Of a stretch of DNA of 64,000 bases, positions 35,475 to 45,113 are shown one piece after another. Source of the DNA: Bacillota bacterium. GTDB taxonomy: Bacteria; Bacillota; Clostridia; Lachnospirales; Lachnospiraceae. The notes beneath the pieces were generated by a model, which was given only the letters and a program-made list of their open reading frames with translations, was not told where the DNA came from and made no database searches. The DNA is taken from contig JAEYJO010000014.1 in NCBI GenBank assembly GCA_023408815.1, positions 1-64,000 on the forward strand, written 5' to 3'. Each line of letters opens with the position of its first letter. Positions within the stretch are counted from its first letter, which is position 1. Made by a program: the position numbers and the translations under genes.

Positions 35475-35962
35475 AATCTGCGATATATCCGGGAAGCTTT
35501 GACCCGGTGACCTTCGGACATCTGGATGTAATAAAGCGTACGGCAAATATTTTTGACGAATTAACGGTAAGCGTGTTGGATAATCACTTAAAGACTCCGT
35601 TGTTTTCTGTGGAAGAACGTGTTAAGATATTACAGGAAGCGACGAAGGACATCCCTAATGTAAAGATAGATTCTTTTAGTGGCTTGTTGATAGATTATGC
35701 GAAGAAAAAAGGAGTACATGTAGCGGTAAGAGGGCTTCGTGCTATTACCGATTTTGAATATGAGTTACAGATTGCCCAGACGAACCATAAACTTTCGGGG
35801 GGCGAGCTGGATACAATGTTTTTGACTACCAGTCTGGAATATGCTTACTTAAGCTCCAGCAGCGTAAAGGAAATTGCAAGCTTCAACGGAGATATATCCA
35901 TATGTGTGCCGGAATTCATCGGTAAACTTGTTTATGCGAAATATGGATTTATAAGAGAATAA
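35471..35962 (+). CDS. coaD: phosphopantetheine adenylyltransferase
   Basis: 163 residues. Nucleotidyl-transfer motif YPGSFDPVTFGHLDVI (the TxGH-type loop), the substrate motif VRGLRAITDFEYE and the late SSSSVKEIA loop. Penultimate step of coenzyme A synthesis. Start overlaps the rsmD stop (ATGA). Confidence 0.97.
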   Translation: MKSAIYPGSFDPVTFGHLDVIKRTANIFDELTVSVLDNHLKTPLFSVEERVKILQEATKDIPNVKIDSFSGLLIDYAKKKGVHVAVRGLRAITDFEYELQIAQTNHKLSGGELDTMFLTTSLEYAYLSSSSVKEIASFNGDISICVPEFIGKLVYAKYGFIRE

Positions 35963-36001
35963 AATTGTCATGCGCGGCTGACCGCAATAGGAGATTTGTA
36001 T

Positions 36002-36613
36002 ATGAGCAGTAGAATCGAACAATTGATAGACGAGATAGAGGAATATATTGACAGTTGTAAATATCAGCCTTTATCCAATACGAAGATAATTGTAAACAAA
36101 GAGGAAATTGACGAATTGCTCAGAGAGCTTCGCATGAAAACTCCTGATGAAATCAAGCGTTATCAGAAAATCATAAGCAACAAGGAAGCCATTTTGAATG
36201 ATGCGCGTTCCAAAGCGGAGGCCCTGATTAACGAGGCCACAATGCATACTAACGAACTTATTAATGAGCATGAGATTATGCAGCAGGCATATGCGCAGGC
36301 TAATGAGGTGGTTACGCTGGCGTCACATCAGGCGCAGGAGATTTTGGACAATGCTACAATAGAAGCCAACAACATTCGGTCCGCGGTAATGCAGTATGCG
36401 GATGAGATGTTAGCGAATCTGGAGAATTTAATCGCACAGACGGCCAACATGACTACCGCGCATTATGAAAGCTTTGTCAATAACCTAAATAGTTATGCGG
36501 AAATCGTGAGGGCGAACAGAGCGGAGTTAAATCCCCAGGAAGAGGATGATTTATTGAAGGAAGGTGTAGGAGATATCGAAGCGGAATCTCTGAATCTCGA
36601 TTTGCTGAAGTGA
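36002..36613 (+). CDS. coiled-coil protein after coaD
   Basis: 203 residues with no membrane segment. The central part (about 55-160) is a long alpha-helical coiled coil rich in Ala, Glu and Gln (EAILNDARSKAEALINEATM, ATIEANNIRSAVMQYADEML), resembling both DivIVA-like and ATP-synthase stalk (subunit H/E) helices. Similar genes follow coaD in related bacteria and are often annotated as ATPase, which is not supported here by any Walker motif. Function unknown. TAGGAG precedes the ATG. Confidence 0.7.
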   Translation: MSSRIEQLIDEIEEYIDSCKYQPLSNTKIIVNKEEIDELLRELRMKTPDEIKRYQKIISNKEAILNDARSKAEALINEATMHTNELINEHEIMQQAYAQANEVVTLASHQAQEILDNATIEANNIRSAVMQYADEMLANLENLIAQTANMTTAHYESFVNNLNSYAEIVRANRAELNPQEEDDLLKEGVGDIEAESLNLDLLK

Positions 36614-36630
36614 AAACAACGGTGTATTTG

Positions 36631-36662
36631 AACCGGCTTCGCCTTTGACGGAGCCGGTTTTA
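36631..36662 (+). terminator. terminator after the coiled-coil gene
   Basis: 8-bp stem AACCGGCT / AGCCGGTT (36631-36638 with 36652-36659) followed by TTTAT. Confidence 0.65.
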
Positions 36663-36696
36663 TATATGGAGGAAACGGTAAGAAACGAGGAGGGTT

Positions 36697-38001
36697 ATGA
36701 GAAAGACAGCGTTATATGTTTTAGCGGGAATTCTGATGTTCTTTGGCGGAAGCCTAAATGTCCACGGCGCACAGCCGGAGGCGCCTTCAGTTGTAGTAGT
36801 GCTGGATCCAGGGCACGGCGGAGAGAATCTGGGAGCAGAATACGAGGCATATACAGAAAAGTATATGACCATGACGGTGGCGAAGTCCATGAAGGCAGAG
36901 CTTGAGAAATATGAAGGAATCACTGTTTATCTGACGAGAGAAGGGGATAAAGATATGACCCTTGAGGAGCGGGTAGATTTTGCAAAGTCCGTGAATGCAG
37001 ATTTTTTATTCTGCCTGCACTTCAATATGTCCGTGAAACACGACTTGTTCGGAGCAGAGGTGTGGATTTCCGCATTCGATAATGAATATCAGAAGGGCTA
37101 TACCTTCGCCAGTGCTGAAATGGATATGTTGACGGAACTGGGGCTTTATTCCAGAGGAATCAAGACGAAATTAAACGACGAAGGTTCGGATTATTATGGG
37201 ATTCTTCGCCATGCTACAGAAAATGACCTTCCGGCGGCCCTCATTGAGCACTGTCATCTGGATCAGGAAAACGATAAAGAATTTTATAACTCTCAGGAGA
37301 AGCTGGAGAAGTTCGGTATCTTGGACGCTACTGCGGTGGCTAAATATTATGGACTGAAATCGAAGGCCCTTGGCGTAGACTACAGCAGTTATCAAAACGT
37401 AGAGATACCCGTGCCTGCTTCTCCCGTAAAGCCGGACGATACAAAACCGGATATCTGTATCATCGACGTGAAGGATGTGAACGAGGAAAACGGCGACGTT
37501 ACCGTAAGCCTTTCCGCACAGGATTATGACAGCTATATGCTCTATTATTCCTATAGCTATGACGGAGGATTGACTTTTTCCGATTTGCAGAAGTGGGAAA
37601 CAGGAGAGGATACCATAAGCTTTACTATGAACGTGCCTTCCGGCACGCTTCCTGAAATCGTGGTGAATGCGTATAATGGCTTTGACAAGTTCACCGAGAG
37701 CAATCATATACACCTGTCGTCCTTAATTTATGGAGAACCCGAAACGGAAGAGGCCGTAGAAGCAAGCAATATGGATGCAAGTTCATCTGTAGGCCAAGAG
37801 GAGAACGCTTCTATGGAAATGCCGGAAGAACAGCCGGATGACAACGCGAAGGAAAATGCTCCGAAAGAAGAAAAAGAAATAACGGTAATCTATTTCCTTC
37901 AAGTCATCTTGATCTGTGTTGCCATTTTATTCGTGCTCTTTTCCTTTGCCATGATTTTGATATCCGCACGCTCAAAGAAGAAAAGAAGACGGAGAAAATA
38001 A
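36697..38001 (+). CDS. N-acetylmuramoyl-L-alanine amidase with C-terminal membrane anchor
   Basis: 434 residues: signal peptide (about 1-24), amidase_3 domain with zinc ligands in LDPGHGG (His), the following Glu (GAEYEAY region) and FCLHFNMS (His), and a catalytic Glu in ALIEHCH; then a fibronectin-like region, an acidic linker and a C-terminal membrane helix (about 395-425) ending in a basic tail KKKRRRRK. Cleaves peptide stems from glycan at the cell surface. The last 30 bases overlap the tail of the opposite-strand gene. Confidence 0.88.
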   Translation: MRKTALYVLAGILMFFGGSLNVHGAQPEAPSVVVVLDPGHGGENLGAEYEAYTEKYMTMTVAKSMKAELEKYEGITVYLTREGDKDMTLEERVDFAKSVNADFLFCLHFNMSVKHDLFGAEVWISAFDNEYQKGYTFASAEMDMLTELGLYSRGIKTKLNDEGSDYYGILRHATENDLPAALIEHCHLDQENDKEFYNSQEKLEKFGILDATAVAKYYGLKSKALGVDYSSYQNVEIPVPASPVKPDDTKPDICIIDVKDVNEENGDVTVSLSAQDYDSYMLYYSYSYDGGLTFSDLQKWETGEDTISFTMNVPSGTLPEIVVNAYNGFDKFTESNHIHLSSLIYGEPETEEAVEASNMDASSSVGQEENASMEMPEEQPDDNAKENAPKEEKEITVIYFLQVILICVAILFVLFSFAMILISARSKKKRRRRK

Positions 38002-38946
38002 AAACCACATTCCGTAGTAGACCGCTGTGACCGCACTCAACGCCAGCTTATGCATAATATAGCTTTTTAAGGACAGCGCAGTATCCTTAATCATACTGTA
38101 AGTCTGGGCGATGCAGGAAAAACCTCCGAAGGGCAGAATGAGCAGGACAGCCAGAGGTGCAGAGCTTCCCATGCGGCTTATTCCGCTTGTGATTTCCAGC
38201 AGACAGTTTATAAGTGCACAAAGATGTATTCCGAATAAGTATTTGTTATACAGAAAAAACTGTGGAATTAGATTTAACAGGTTGAACAGGATCATATATC
38301 CTCCCAGCTTTGAGATGCCGTATAAGCCGGACATGATAGAATCGTCCAGCGCGTCCAAAAGAGTGTCCGTTTCCTTTACTTCAGCGGAGGACAATACCAT
38401 CGGCGGCCGCTTCTCTGCAGGATTCATATTTTTATAGAGAGTATACCTTAGAAGGATACCATATAAAAAAGGAAGTCCGTACATCCCAAATACATAGGGA
38501 ATCCTCTTTTGCAGACCGAGAACAGGAAGTACGAAGCTCATAAAATAGATGGGGCCGATATTGTTGCAAAAGGCCAGCAGAAACTGAGCTTCTTTTTGCG
38601 ACAGCTTACCTCTGGAAAGCAAATCGGCGATGACCTTCGCACCCATAGGGAATCCACATAAAAAGCCGATGACTAGCGCATAAATACCGTTAAGGCTGAC
38701 GGACAGCAGCGGCTTAAGAACAGGTGTTAACACACGCACGAAGCTTTCCGTCAGATTTAAGCGAATCATAATTCCTGTCAAAATCATAAACGGCAAGAGA
38801 GTAGGTATCATTCTGTTGAACCATAGCTGCAAGCCGATAAAGGAGTAGGAAAGACTTTCCGCAGGAAAGGTCAAAAGTAATAGCGTTAAAAAAAAGAAAA
38901 AAACTGTGAGCAAAAAAGTTTTTAGATTTTTCTTCAAAAATATCAC
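37972..38946 (-). CDS. ylbJ: YlbJ-like sporulation/nucleoside-recognition membrane protein
   Basis: 324 residues, about eight membrane segments. Gate-domain motifs: MIPTLLPFMILTGIMIRL, GFLCGFPMGAKVIADL and FLLAFCNNIGPIYFMSF. In Bacillus ylbJ lies next to coaD and is needed for normal spore formation; here it is 2 kb from coaD, which supports the assignment. Transport activity is inferred only. Overlaps the amidase gene tail-to-tail by 30 bases, and diverges from the pseudouridine synthase. Confidence 0.85.
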   Translation of the reverse strand: MIFLKKNLKTFLLTVFFFFLTLLLLTFPAESLSYSFIGLQLWFNRMIPTLLPFMILTGIMIRLNLTESFVRVLTPVLKPLLSVSLNGIYALVIGFLCGFPMGAKVIADLLSRGKLSQKEAQFLLAFCNNIGPIYFMSFVLPVLGLQKRIPYVFGMYGLPFLYGILLRYTLYKNMNPAEKRPPMVLSSAEVKETDTLLDALDDSIMSGLYGISKLGGYMILFNLLNLIPQFFLYNKYLFGIHLCALINCLLEITSGISRMGSSAPLAVLLILPFGGFSCIAQTYSMIKDTALSLKSYIMHKLALSAVTAVYYGMWFLFSPSSFLL

Positions 38947-39023
38947 CGCAGATCAGAATGAAGTATATTACAGTTATATGTGCGGGTGCAGGAAATAAGA
39001 ATGGAAGAAAGGCTGAGGAAATG

Positions 39024-39740
39024 ATGCGTTTGGATAAATTTTTGTGTGAAATGAATATCGGAAGCCGAAGCCAAGTGAAGCTTTATTTAAAGCAGGGCTT
39101 AGTGACGGTAAACGGTGAGATCATAACCAAGCCCGAAACGAAGATGGATGAGAATAAGGACGAAGTTACCTTCAAGGGAGCATCCTGCCGCTACAGAAGG
39201 TATGTATATTATATGCTGTATAAGCCCCAGGACGTAGTGTCCGCCACTAAAGATAACTTAAACGTTACGGTAACAGAACTTTTGAAGGATACCGGCTATA
39301 GGGATTTATTTCCGGTAGGACGGCTGGACAAGGATACGGAGGGCCTTTTGCTCATGACCAATGACGGGGCGCTGGCTCACGATCTGCTTTCTCCCAAAAA
39401 ACATGTGAAAAAGGTTTACTTTGCGAGGCTGGAGAGAGCCCTTACGGAGGAGGACGCGCGTCTGCTGGAACAGGGGGTGGACATCGGAGAAGAGGAATGT
39501 ACCCTGCCCGCCCGGGTGGAGTTTTTGCCTGATCAATGTATTCATCTGACGATTACAGAAGGAAAATTCCATCAGGTAAAGCGTATGCTGAATGCGGTGG
39601 GCAATAATGTCTTGTATTTAAAACGGGTCGCGATGGGAAGCCTGAGGTTAGACGAAGGATTAAGGCCGGGAGAATACCGGGAACTGACAGAGGAAGAAAT
39701 ACAAGGCCTGAAGCAAAAAGGTTATGGAGAAAAAGAATGA
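39024..39740 (+). CDS. RsuA-family 16S rRNA pseudouridine synthase
   Basis: 238 residues: S4 RNA-binding domain (MRLDKFLCEMNIGSRSQVK), then the catalytic motif GRLDKDTEGLLLMTNDG, where the Asp attacks uridine. Likely target U516 of 16S rRNA by family. The ATG at 39024 is chosen for its spacing from GAGG; ATG 39021 is possible. Overlaps the next gene by 4 bases. Confidence 0.9.
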   Translation: MRLDKFLCEMNIGSRSQVKLYLKQGLVTVNGEIITKPETKMDENKDEVTFKGASCRYRRYVYYMLYKPQDVVSATKDNLNVTVTELLKDTGYRDLFPVGRLDKDTEGLLLMTNDGALAHDLLSPKKHVKKVYFARLERALTEEDARLLEQGVDIGEEECTLPARVEFLPDQCIHLTITEGKFHQVKRMLNAVGNNVLYLKRVAMGSLRLDEGLRPGEYRELTEEEIQGLKQKGYGEKE

Positions 39741-41239
39741 AATACATAAAAAAACTGCTATATTTATTTTTAGGAATACTTTCTCTTTTAAGCATAATCA
39801 TAATTATAGGTGCGTTTAACCCGGATTTTTCGGATAAGCTCTCGGCTTTTTTGTATTCTCATAACATTTTGCCGCAGGAAACCCTTCAGGAGGAAATAGA
39901 AATCCCTAAGGAACTGGCGGTATCGGATGCGGCAGGAGATACGCATTCTTATACCTCTGATGAACTGCTAAGAGATATTTCGGAAATCGGAAAGGATGAG
40001 GCGTCGGAAGACGGCTCTTACATTCCGCCGGAAAAATCTGTAGTAGAGGTTCCGGCAGAGGTTGCGGATAAAAGCGGATACGTTCCCGTTCAGGATACAA
40101 ACGAGCAGGTTGACGATAAAGAAGCGCAGGATTTAGAGAACAAGCTTGCTTATGGCGAAACCGGCGACGGCTTGACCTTCAATACGGAATTTTATCCTTA
40201 TTATGGTATGCTGGATGCACCGCTGCAAAAGCTCTACCGTCAGATATATGCCAACGCAATGGCTTTAAACGGAATATTCACTCCGGTAGAGAAGGTAGGG
40301 ATGCAACAGCTTAGAGACGTTTTTATGGCAGTGTTCAACGACCATCCTGAAATTTTCTGGATGGACTCCGCGTACCGGGGCAGATTTTCCGCAGGAGGTA
40401 TCTGTATGCAAATCGTCCTGCAGTTTAACCAGACTGCCGATAACCTATCGGCATCTAAAGCCGAGTTCGACGCCGCAGCCGAGGAAATCTTAAGCGGCGC
40501 CCGAAATATGGGGAACGATTACGAAAAAGAGGTCTATGTTCACGATGCCTTACTGGATAGGATTGAGTATAATATGGGCGCGCCTCTCAATCAGACGGCC
40601 TACAGCGCGTTAGTGAACGATCAAACGGTATGTGCAGGCTACGCACGGGCTTTTCAGTATTTGATGGAGCAGCTAGGGGTACCTTGTTATTATTGTACAG
40701 GCTATGCCGGCCAAAATCACGCTTGGAATATCATCAAGCTGGAGGGGGAGTTCTACAATGTGGATTCTACCTGGGACGATACGGATCCCAATACTTATGA
40801 TTACTTTAATAAAACCGATGGCTATTTCGCCGGTACTCACGTAAGGGAGGACCTGTCAGTGTATTTGCCCGCTTGTAACGGACAAAAATACCAAGCGCCG
40901 GAAAACGAAATACAGACCGCATCGGACAGCGATAAAAGGAGCCTGGAGGATATCGGATTTTCCTCAGATGCAGTGCTTACCGGCTTGGAGGATTATTATC
41001 AGAACTGCTATAATAATATCATGCAAAACGGCGGTTCCGTTCAGTTCCAGAACGTAGTGGACAGCGCCGATTTATGGCTGCAATGCTACGACGCTTATAA
41101 CAGCGGTTCATATGCCGATGCTTATATGAACCAAGTTCTATCGGAGCTGAATGCATCTTCCTGCCAGGTGGATGTTCAGGCGGAAGAGCTTTCAGACGGC
41201 AAAGTATTGCTGACCCATAACATAACGGTAAATTATTAA
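39737..41239 (+). CDS. secreted or anchored transglutaminase-like protein
   Basis: 500 residues with an N-terminal membrane/signal helix (about 5-27), a long acidic, disordered spacer (about 45-135) and a transglutaminase-like cysteine-protease core: catalytic Cys in VCAGYARAFQYL, His in GQNHAWNII and Asp in NVDSTWDDTD. Likely acts on extracellular protein or peptide amide bonds; substrate unknown. Start overlaps the pseudouridine synthase stop. Confidence 0.85.
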   Translation: MKYIKKLLYLFLGILSLLSIIIIIGAFNPDFSDKLSAFLYSHNILPQETLQEEIEIPKELAVSDAAGDTHSYTSDELLRDISEIGKDEASEDGSYIPPEKSVVEVPAEVADKSGYVPVQDTNEQVDDKEAQDLENKLAYGETGDGLTFNTEFYPYYGMLDAPLQKLYRQIYANAMALNGIFTPVEKVGMQQLRDVFMAVFNDHPEIFWMDSAYRGRFSAGGICMQIVLQFNQTADNLSASKAEFDAAAEEILSGARNMGNDYEKEVYVHDALLDRIEYNMGAPLNQTAYSALVNDQTVCAGYARAFQYLMEQLGVPCYYCTGYAGQNHAWNIIKLEGEFYNVDSTWDDTDPNTYDYFNKTDGYFAGTHVREDLSVYLPACNGQKYQAPENEIQTASDSDKRSLEDIGFSSDAVLTGLEDYYQNCYNNIMQNGGSVQFQNVVDSADLWLQCYDAYNSGSYADAYMNQVLSELNASSCQVDVQAEELSDGKVLLTHNITVNY

Positions 41240-41367
41240 CGTTTGCTCTATAGAGGCATAGGTGATATGATTAATTGAATTGCGCGGGATCTAAGACGAA
41301 CGTTTTATTGATTAAGGTGCAGACAAGAAGAGATAAAGGGAAAAAGAAAGAAGAAGCAGGAGACAGC

Positions 41368-43002
41368 ATGGGGACAAGAAACATTTTAAAAAACAAGTAT
41401 TATCTTTATATGACGGAATTCTTTGCGGGAACGGCAGTAATGGCGGTAGAGCTGGGCGCCAGCAGGCTGTTAGCGCCTTACTTCAGTTCTTCCCAGATCG
41501 TATGGACAATTATCATAGGCACTATTATGATCGCCATGGCTTTAGGAAATATATGGGGCGGCCGGAGCGCAGATAAGAATCCGGATCCGGACAAGCTGTA
41601 TATGAGATTAATGATTGCCGCTATTTGGATTGCAGCAATTCCGCTTGTTGGCAAATATATTATACTCGGAATATCTGCGGTACTGGTATTTACGGTCAAT
41701 AATAACTTTTTGATTTTGGCGGGCTTCATTGCCTGCATGGTCATTTTCGTTTTTCCGCTTTTTTTACTCGGAACGGTAACGCCGTCGTTAGTAAAATATA
41801 CGGTGGAGAGTTTGGACGACAGCGGCAAGACTGTAGGAACCTTAGGTGCCTTCAACACGATCGGAAGCATTATAGGAACCTTCATGCCAACCTTTGTCAC
41901 CATTCCGGCGGTTGGGACCTCCATTACCTTTTTGATTTTTTCAGGTATACTGCTTGTTCTTGGACTGGTATATTTCTTCAGCAAGAAGAGAAAAGGAAAG
42001 GCCTGTGCAGTAGCAACGGCACTTTTTGTACTATGCGGCATCTTCGGGAACTCGGACAGTTTCGCCTTTTGGGAAAAGAATCTGGTTTACGAGGGGGAAT
42101 CCATCTACAACTATTTGCAGGTGAAGGAAACCGATGACAGCGTTATCCTTTCCACGAACGTGTTGTTCGGAGTGCAGTCGATCATGAAAAAAGACGATTC
42201 TCTCACCGGGATGTATTACGATTATGCTCTTGCTGCACCCGTCATGGCAGGCATCGCTGAGCGCGGAGAAGGGGATATACTGATTCTTGGAATGGGTACA
42301 GGAACCTATGCCAAACAGTGTATGAAGTATTTTGATAACATAAACGTGGAAGGTGTGGAAATCGACCAAAAGATTACGGATTTGGCGAGAGAATATTTTG
42401 AATTGCCCGATGCGGTCAACATGACGACTTACGACGGGCGTGCTTACCTTCAAGCAATAGACGATAAATATGATGTCATCATGGTAGATGCTTATCAGGA
42501 TATTACGATTCCCTTCCAGATGTCTTCCATAGAATTTTTTACTATGGTAAAGGAGCATTTGAAGGATAATGGGGTGATGGTGGTAAACATGAATATGCAT
42601 TCTGAGGAGGAAGGCAATATTAATGATTATCTTTCGGATACTATCGCGAACGTTTTCCCCCATGTATTCACGGTAAATGTCAAGGGTGCTACTAACAGAG
42701 AGCTTTTTGCAACGTTAAATGAGGATGCTGCGGGGTATTTGAAAGAGAGTACCGATATAAATTCTGCACATAAAAATGACTATATCGCTGAAATTAACAA
42801 CGAAGAGCTGGCGGCTATGATAAGAATGGTAGACGCCGGACTTACGGTTTATGAAAAGGGAGAATATCTTCTGACCGACGATAAGGCTCCGGTGGAGCTG
42901 CTTGGAATGAGCGTAATCGATGGATTGATTCAGGATGAAATCGGCTATTATAAGGAAATTTTTAAAGAGCAGGGCATTTCCGGACTATTGAACCAAATGT
43001 AG
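41368..43002 (+). CDS. membrane protein fused to a spermidine-synthase-like domain
   Basis: 544 residues. The N-terminal half has about seven membrane segments starting MTEFFAGTAVMAVELGASRLLAP, as in fused MFS/spermidine synthase proteins. The C-terminal half is a Rossmann methyltransferase-like fold with the SAM/dcSAM loop ILGMGTGTYA and acidic GVEIDQKIT. The soluble-enzyme gatekeeping residues cannot be confirmed, so aminopropyl transfer is uncertain. The ATG at 41368 follows AGGAGA. Confidence 0.8.
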   Translation: MGTRNILKNKYYLYMTEFFAGTAVMAVELGASRLLAPYFSSSQIVWTIIIGTIMIAMALGNIWGGRSADKNPDPDKLYMRLMIAAIWIAAIPLVGKYIILGISAVLVFTVNNNFLILAGFIACMVIFVFPLFLLGTVTPSLVKYTVESLDDSGKTVGTLGAFNTIGSIIGTFMPTFVTIPAVGTSITFLIFSGILLVLGLVYFFSKKRKGKACAVATALFVLCGIFGNSDSFAFWEKNLVYEGESIYNYLQVKETDDSVILSTNVLFGVQSIMKKDDSLTGMYYDYALAAPVMAGIAERGEGDILILGMGTGTYAKQCMKYFDNINVEGVEIDQKITDLAREYFELPDAVNMTTYDGRAYLQAIDDKYDVIMVDAYQDITIPFQMSSIEFFTMVKEHLKDNGVMVVNMNMHSEEEGNINDYLSDTIANVFPHVFTVNVKGATNRELFATLNEDAAGYLKESTDINSAHKNDYIAEINNEELAAMIRMVDAGLTVYEKGEYLLTDDKAPVELLGMSVIDGLIQDEIGYYKEIFKEQGISGLLNQM

Positions 43003-43049
43003 CTTATAGATATTGAGAATTATTTTCTGTAAAAATATTTCGTACCATC

Positions 43050-43078
43050 TTGTAATTTTTTAAAGTAGTTGTTATAAT
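43050..43078 (+). promoter_or_regulatory. sigma-A promoter of eno
   Basis: TTGTAA and TATAAT with a 17-base spacer. The roughly 140-base leader that follows can pair over a distance (43131-43141 with 43177-43188). Confidence 0.65.
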
Positions 43079-43224
43079 AATACAAGTGGTTAGTTCTCGC
43101 TAACTAATTGCGAATAAATCATGGACAACTCCTTTTGCCTTATCTATATTATTTGAAACCTTATAAGCATAGTCGCAAGGGCAAAAGGGGGAATCCCTCC
43201 AAGGGAAAGGAATGGTTATTAAAT

Positions 43225-44508
43225 ATGAATTATTTGGAAATTGAAAAAGTAATCGGACGCGAAATCATCGACTCAAGAGGAAATCCCACCGTAGAAGCAG
43301 AGGTTCATCTGTTCGATGGTACCGTGGGCAGAGGGGCAGCGCCCAGTGGGGCTTCCACAGGAGAATTTGAGGCGCTGGAGCTGCGCGACGCAGACAAGGA
43401 CCGTTTTGGAGGAAAGGGAGTTCTTAAGGCGGTACATAATATCAATACGGTAATTAATGATACTTTAACGGGAATGGATGCTTCGGACATCTATGGAGTA
43501 GATACAGCGATGATAAAGGCGGACGGCACGAAGGATAAGTCCAAGCTTGGAGCTAACGCTATACTGGCCGTTTCTATCGCATGCGCAAGAGCAGCAGCTA
43601 TTGCACTCGACATTCCGCTTTACCGCTTCCTCGGCGGTGTTAACAGCAACAGACTTCCGGTGCCGATGATGAATATTTTAAACGGCGGCGCACATGCAGC
43701 GAACACTGTGGACGTTCAGGAATTCATGATCATGCCCGTAGGCGCAAGCAGTTTCAAAGAAGGACTCCGCCAGTGTACGGAGGTGTTCCACGCGTTAGCA
43801 TCATTGCTTAAGAAAAAAGGACTGGCTACCTCCGTGGGGGATGAAGGAGGATTCGCTCCCGACCTCGCAAGCGATGAGGAAGCAATTGAGTATATTCTGG
43901 AAGCAGTAAAAGCGGCAGGTTATGAACCGGGTAAGGATTTCGTGCTTGCTATGGACGCAGCTTCCAGCGAATGGAAGGGCGAGAAAAGGGGCGAATACGT
44001 GCTTCCCAAGAATGGCAAAAAGTTTACTTCCGTAGAATTAGTTGCTCACTGGAAGGAGCTTTGTGAAAAATATCCTATCTATTCCATCGAGGATGGCTTG
44101 GATGAGGAGGACTGGGAAGGCTGGCAGATAATGACCAAGGAGCTGGGAGATAAGGTACAGCTGGTAGGCGACGACTTGTTCGTGACCAATACCGAGCGTC
44201 TCAAAAAAGGCATTGACCTCGGCTGCGGTAACTCCATCCTTATTAAGTTAAACCAAATCGGTTCCGTATCGGAGACATTGGAAGCTATTAAAATGGCGCA
44301 CAAGGCGGGCTATACTGCCATATCTTCCCATCGTTCGGGAGAAACAGAGGATACGACTATCGCTGATTTGGCTGTGGCGTTGAACACCTGCCAGATTAAG
44401 ACCGGTGCACCAAGCAGAAGCGAAAGAGTTGCAAAGTATAATCAATTGCTGCGTATTGAGGAAGAACTTGGAGCAAGCGCTGTATATCCTGGTTTCGACG
44501 CATTTTAA
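43225..44508 (+). CDS. eno: enolase
   Basis: 427 residues, standard. Interconverts 2-phosphoglycerate and phosphoenolpyruvate. N-terminal domain with REIIDSRGNPTVEAEV and GAAPSGASTG; barrel metal ligands in LAMDAASSEW, SIEDGLDEEDW and VGDDLFVTN; catalytic Lys in ILIKLNQIG and His in SHRSGETED. The ATG at 43225 matches the conserved N-terminus; its ribosome site is weak (AAAGG about 14 bases upstream). Confidence 0.98.
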   Translation: MNYLEIEKVIGREIIDSRGNPTVEAEVHLFDGTVGRGAAPSGASTGEFEALELRDADKDRFGGKGVLKAVHNINTVINDTLTGMDASDIYGVDTAMIKADGTKDKSKLGANAILAVSIACARAAAIALDIPLYRFLGGVNSNRLPVPMMNILNGGAHAANTVDVQEFMIMPVGASSFKEGLRQCTEVFHALASLLKKKGLATSVGDEGGFAPDLASDEEAIEYILEAVKAAGYEPGKDFVLAMDAASSEWKGEKRGEYVLPKNGKKFTSVELVAHWKELCEKYPIYSIEDGLDEEDWEGWQIMTKELGDKVQLVGDDLFVTNTERLKKGIDLGCGNSILIKLNQIGSVSETLEAIKMAHKAGYTAISSHRSGETEDTTIADLAVALNTCQIKTGAPSRSERVAKYNQLLRIEEELGASAVYPGFDAF

Positions 44509-44529
44509 CTTATAATTTCTAGGACACGA

Positions 44530-44562
44530 AAATCCGCACTCGTTTAGGCGAGTGCGGATTTC
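44530..44562 (+). terminator. terminator after eno
   Basis: 13-bp perfect stem (44530-44542 with 44549-44561), loop TTTAGG, TTT then CTT after. The matching A-run also suits the convergent gene. Confidence 0.85.
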
Positions 44563-44621
44563 TTATGATCTTTATTTTGTTTTATGTTCGTATACGATTT
44601 TATATTGTCCGTGTGCCGCCG

Positions 44622-44981
44622 CTATTTAATATACTTCTTAATTGCCTCAAAACTTTCCGCACTGATAACATGCTCGATGCGGCAGGCGTCATCGGCAGCG
44701 GTCTTTTTATCCACTCCAAGTTTCACCAGCCAGGAGGAGAGCAGTTCGTGGCGTTCATATATTATATCGGCGATCTTCCGGCCCGCTGGGGTGAGCTGGA
44801 TGAATCCTTCCTTGGATACGGTGATATATTCTTTTTCACGCAGGTTTTTCATCGCCACGCTGACGCTGGACTTCTTGAACCCCAGTTCCTCTGCGACGTC
44901 CACGGAACGCACTACCGGATGGGATTTGCTCAATATTAAAATAGTTTCCAAATAGTTTTCTGCTGATTCGTTTATATGCAT
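44622..44981 (-). CDS. DtxR/MntR-type metal-dependent repressor, short form
   Basis: 119 residues. N-terminal winged helix (ENYLETILILSKSHPVVRSVD, then KKSSVSVAMKNL) and a metal-binding dimerisation domain with the RHELLSSWL and ACRIEHVIS residues. There is no SH3-like third domain, so it is of the short MntR-like type. Divergent from feoA; an inverted repeat on the feoA -10 box fits a DtxR operator, so iron control of feo is likely (inference). GAGGTAAAA precedes the ATG. Confidence 0.88.
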   Translation of the reverse strand: MHINESAENYLETILILSKSHPVVRSVDVAEELGFKKSSVSVAMKNLREKEYITVSKEGFIQLTPAGRKIADIIYERHELLSSWLVKLGVDKKTAADDACRIEHVISAESFEAIKKYIK

Positions 44982-45113
44982 AATTTTTACCTCAATTTTG
45001 ATAAGATTCGATGAAAAAAATGAAAATAAAATATCGGGGCCCCCTGTAAAATTGCTATCATTATAGCATATGTTACCAAAAACAGCAAATTATAAAAAGC
45101 GTTTATAAAAATC

